DNA from: Cytophagaceae bacterium
GTDB lineage: Bacteria > Bacteroidota > Bacteroidia > Cytophagales > Cytophagaceae
DNA: 64,000 nucleotides
Assembly: GCA_025454925.1 (NCBI GenBank)
Contig: JALONM010000001.1
Coordinates: 62,001 to 126,000 of the forward strand
Direction of reading: 5' to 3'
Below are positions 62,549 to 64,000 of the stretch, piece by piece; within the stretch, counting starts at the first letter, position 1; every line of letters begins with the position of its first letter. The notes under the pieces were generated by a model. The model saw only the letters and a list, made by a program, of their open reading frames with translations. It was not told the DNA's origin and did no database searches. The position numbers were made by a program, and so were the translations under genes.

Positions 62549-62949
62549 TAGTTTACTTGATATTGAAAGTTTATTCTCGTGTTATTATCCTCATAGGACA
62601 AGTAATGCAATATGTTTATCAATTCGTTGATAGACTCTACACAGGTATCGCAGGAATGATTTACAAAATGTTTCATCTGTATCATCTTAAGCCAATACCT
62701 TGTCTGCACAGCAAGATTAGCAGCCTCCGACAAATTATTGCGATAGTCAGAAGGAACCAAGGCAGCCATCGCTTCCTCAATTTTCTCACGGATATGCAAA
62801 CCACTTCGCAAGACTTTCTCTGCCAGTTCGAATTCGTGATTTTTTAACAACAAAACATACAGATCCATCAGATGCAGTGAAAATCTGAATGTTTTGTCGG
62901 TTACTTGATAACTTGTCATTTCTAGGCTCATTAAGCGTTTATTTTCCAA
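62548..62949 (-). CDS. Four-helix-bundle (S23-like) protein embedded in the dcw cluster
   Basis: 133 residues, all helical. The stretch [61 protein letters not shown] matches the four-helix-bundle family known from 23S rRNA intervening sequences (S23) and from many free-standing Bacteroidota genes. Its start overlaps the murE stop by 11 bases and its stop overlaps mraY by one, so it is translated as part of the wall-synthesis operon. Two cysteines (SCDTC) lie near position 101. No function is known for such proteins outside rRNA. Alternative starts are Met7 and Met11. Confidence 0.8.
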   Translation of the reverse strand: MENKRLMSLEMTSYQVTDKTFRFSLHLMDLYVLLLKNHEFELAEKVLRSGLHIREKIEEAMAALVPSDYRNNLSEAANLAVQTRYWLKMIQMKHFVNHSCDTCVESINELINILHYLSYEDNNTRINFQYQVN

Positions 62950-64000
62950 GAAGTTTGAATAACTCCTGCACTATTTCTTTATCATCAAAATGATGTTTCA
63001 CTCCTTTAATTTCCTGATAGGTTTCATGTCCCTTACCCGCTATTAAAATGATGTCTCCGGGTTTCGCAATCAGAATGGCCGTTTTGATAGCTTCTTTCCG
63101 ATCAAGAATGGAAAGTGTCTTTTTCTGATTGGTAATGCTTATACCAGCCTCCATTTGCTTTAGAATTTCCTGAGGGTCCTCCTCCCTTGGATTATCGGAA
63201 GTAAGAATTACCCGATCGCTGAAACGACAGGCTATTTCTGCCATGATAGGACGTTTGGCCGCATCCCGGTTTCCTCCGCATCCCACAACTGTAATAATTT
63301 GTTCTTGATGCTGACGAAGATCAACAATGGTCTCTAACACATTTTGCAAGGCGTCGGGAGTATGGGCATAATCAACAAGCGCTGTGATGTTGTTCTCCGA
63401 AACAATGCGTTCAAAGCGACCTCGTGCAGCCTCCAGGTTAGACAGTTCCATGAGTATGGTTTCTTTGTCTTCGCCCAACAAATGAGCCGCAGCGTACACA
63501 CCCAATAAATTATATGCGTTGAAACTTCCCACCAAACGGAACCATACATCCCGGTTATCAATTTCCATTTGTAACCCATTGAAGGAATTGGCCAAGACCT
63601 TTCCTTTAAAATCACAGATCGTTTTAAGTCCAAAAGAATACCTGGAAGACTTGGTATTTTGTTGCATCACGGTGCCACGTTTATCATCGGCATTCACCAA
63701 GGAAAAGGCTGACGCGGATAAATGATCGAAAAACAGTTTTTTTGCCTTTATGTATTCTTCAAAGGTTTTATGATAATCGAGATGATCGTGTGAGATATTG
63801 GTAAACATGGCTCCGGTAAACTGCAGGCCACTGATGCGGTGCTGCACTACCGCATGAGAACTGACTTCCATAAAACAATGGGTGCATCCAGCCTCCAGCA
63901 TTTTCTGCAGAAGGTAATTTAATGTCAGCGCATCCGGAGTAGTATGTGTGGAAGGAATTATTTCATCGTTGATTTTATTCTCTACGGTCGATAACATTCC
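62939..64000 (-). CDS. murE: UDP-MurNAc-tripeptide synthetase MurE, C-terminal part cut by the window edge
   Basis: The open frame runs off the right edge; the Met at 63997 is internal (a Gly codon precedes it). About 353 residues are present, from just after the ATP loop onward: LSTVENKI, STHTTPDALTLN, MEVSSHAVVQHRI, FTNISHDHLDYH, VDYAHTPDALQNVL and VVGCGGNRDAAKRP. The DNPR motif in LTSDNPREEDP is the usual mark of meso-diaminopimelate specificity, so the cell wall is probably of the A1gamma type. It adds the third residue of the stem peptide. It overlaps the four-helix-bundle gene by 11 bases. Confidence 0.96.
   Translation of the reverse strand, partial: GMLSTVENKINDEIIPSTHTTPDALTLNYLLQKMLEAGCTHCFMEVSSHAVVQHRISGLQFTGAMFTNISHDHLDYHKTFEEYIKAKKLFFDHLSASAFSLVNADDKRGTVMQQNTKSSRYSFGLKTICDFKGKVLANSFNGLQMEIDNRDVWFRLVGSFNAYNLLGVYAAAHLLGEDKETILMELSNLEAARGRFERIVSENNITALVDYAHTPDALQNVLETIVDLRQHQEQIITVVGCGGNRDAAKRPIMAEIACRFSDRVILTSDNPREEDPQEILKQMEAGISITNQKKTLSILDRKEAIKTAILIAKPGDIILIAGKGHETYQEIKGVKHHFDDKEIVQELFKLLGK

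Overview
The window looks like a chromosomal segment of a Bacteroidota bacterium, probably Cytophagales-like. The reasons are the gene order rpmB-rpmG-DUF4295-ftsY, the type IX secretion (T9SS) component PorQ and several proteins with T9SS sorting tails, a bacillithiol-type BshB1, promoters that fit the Bacteroidota -33 TTTG / -7 TAnnTTTG pattern, and a dcw cluster in the order murE-mraY-murD-ftsW-murG-murC-ftsQ-ftsA-ftsZ. The genus cannot be fixed from this sequence. No rRNA, tRNA, CRISPR array, phage or transposase gene was seen.

Layout. 0-0.8 kb: 5' end of ftsY and three small genes (DUF4295, L33, L28), minus strand. 0.9-7.5 kb: a PorE-like OmpA protein, Lon protease, PorQ and an FKBP isomerase. 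7.7-10.2 kb: a LiaF-like membrane protein with a LytS/LytTR two-component pair in one overlapping operon. 10.4-15.1 kb: argH, a fumarylacetoacetase-family enzyme, a membrane-anchored AraC regulator and, convergent to it, a secreted GH128 glucanase with CBM6. 15.4-16.6 kb: SiaC-like (DUF1987) and SpoIIE-type phosphatase genes. 17.4-33.1 kb: a surface-protein island with a PA14-rich metalloprotease and three very large paralogous beta-propeller (VPS10/BNR) proteins carrying different binding modules. 33.4-37.0 kb: a BaiN/HI0933 flavoprotein, a HerA-like ATPase and a TerB-like protein. 37.5-44.3 kb: a five-gene minus-strand operon (lipoprotein, two outer-membrane barrels, GH16 glucanase lipoprotein, tandem binding-module protein) that looks like a beta-glucan locus without SusC/SusD. 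44.5-50.3 kb: DUF4296 lipoprotein, bshB1, CAP-domain protein and a short DnaE-type polymerase. 50.3-50.7 kb: a GC-rich structured repeat and a MITE-like palindromic element, with a diverged second copy of the latter at 37.2 kb. 50.8-52.3 kb: NmrA-like oxidoreductase and divergent HxlR regulator sharing a clear operator. 52.4-64 kb: the dcw cluster, with an unexpected four-helix-bundle (S23-like) gene tightly overlapped between murE and mraY.

How the parts fit. GH128, GH16 and the CBM6, CBM-like and F5/8-type modules point to a surface economy built on beta-1,3-type glucans or similar polysaccharides. Much of the exported protein should leave through the T9SS, of which PorQ and perhaps a PorE-like protein are encoded here. 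The housekeeping parts (ribosomal proteins, Lon, arginine synthesis, wall synthesis and division) look intact. The best candidates for new biology are the SusCD-free glucan operon, the sortilin-like trio, the dcw-embedded four-helix protein and the two intergenic repeat types.
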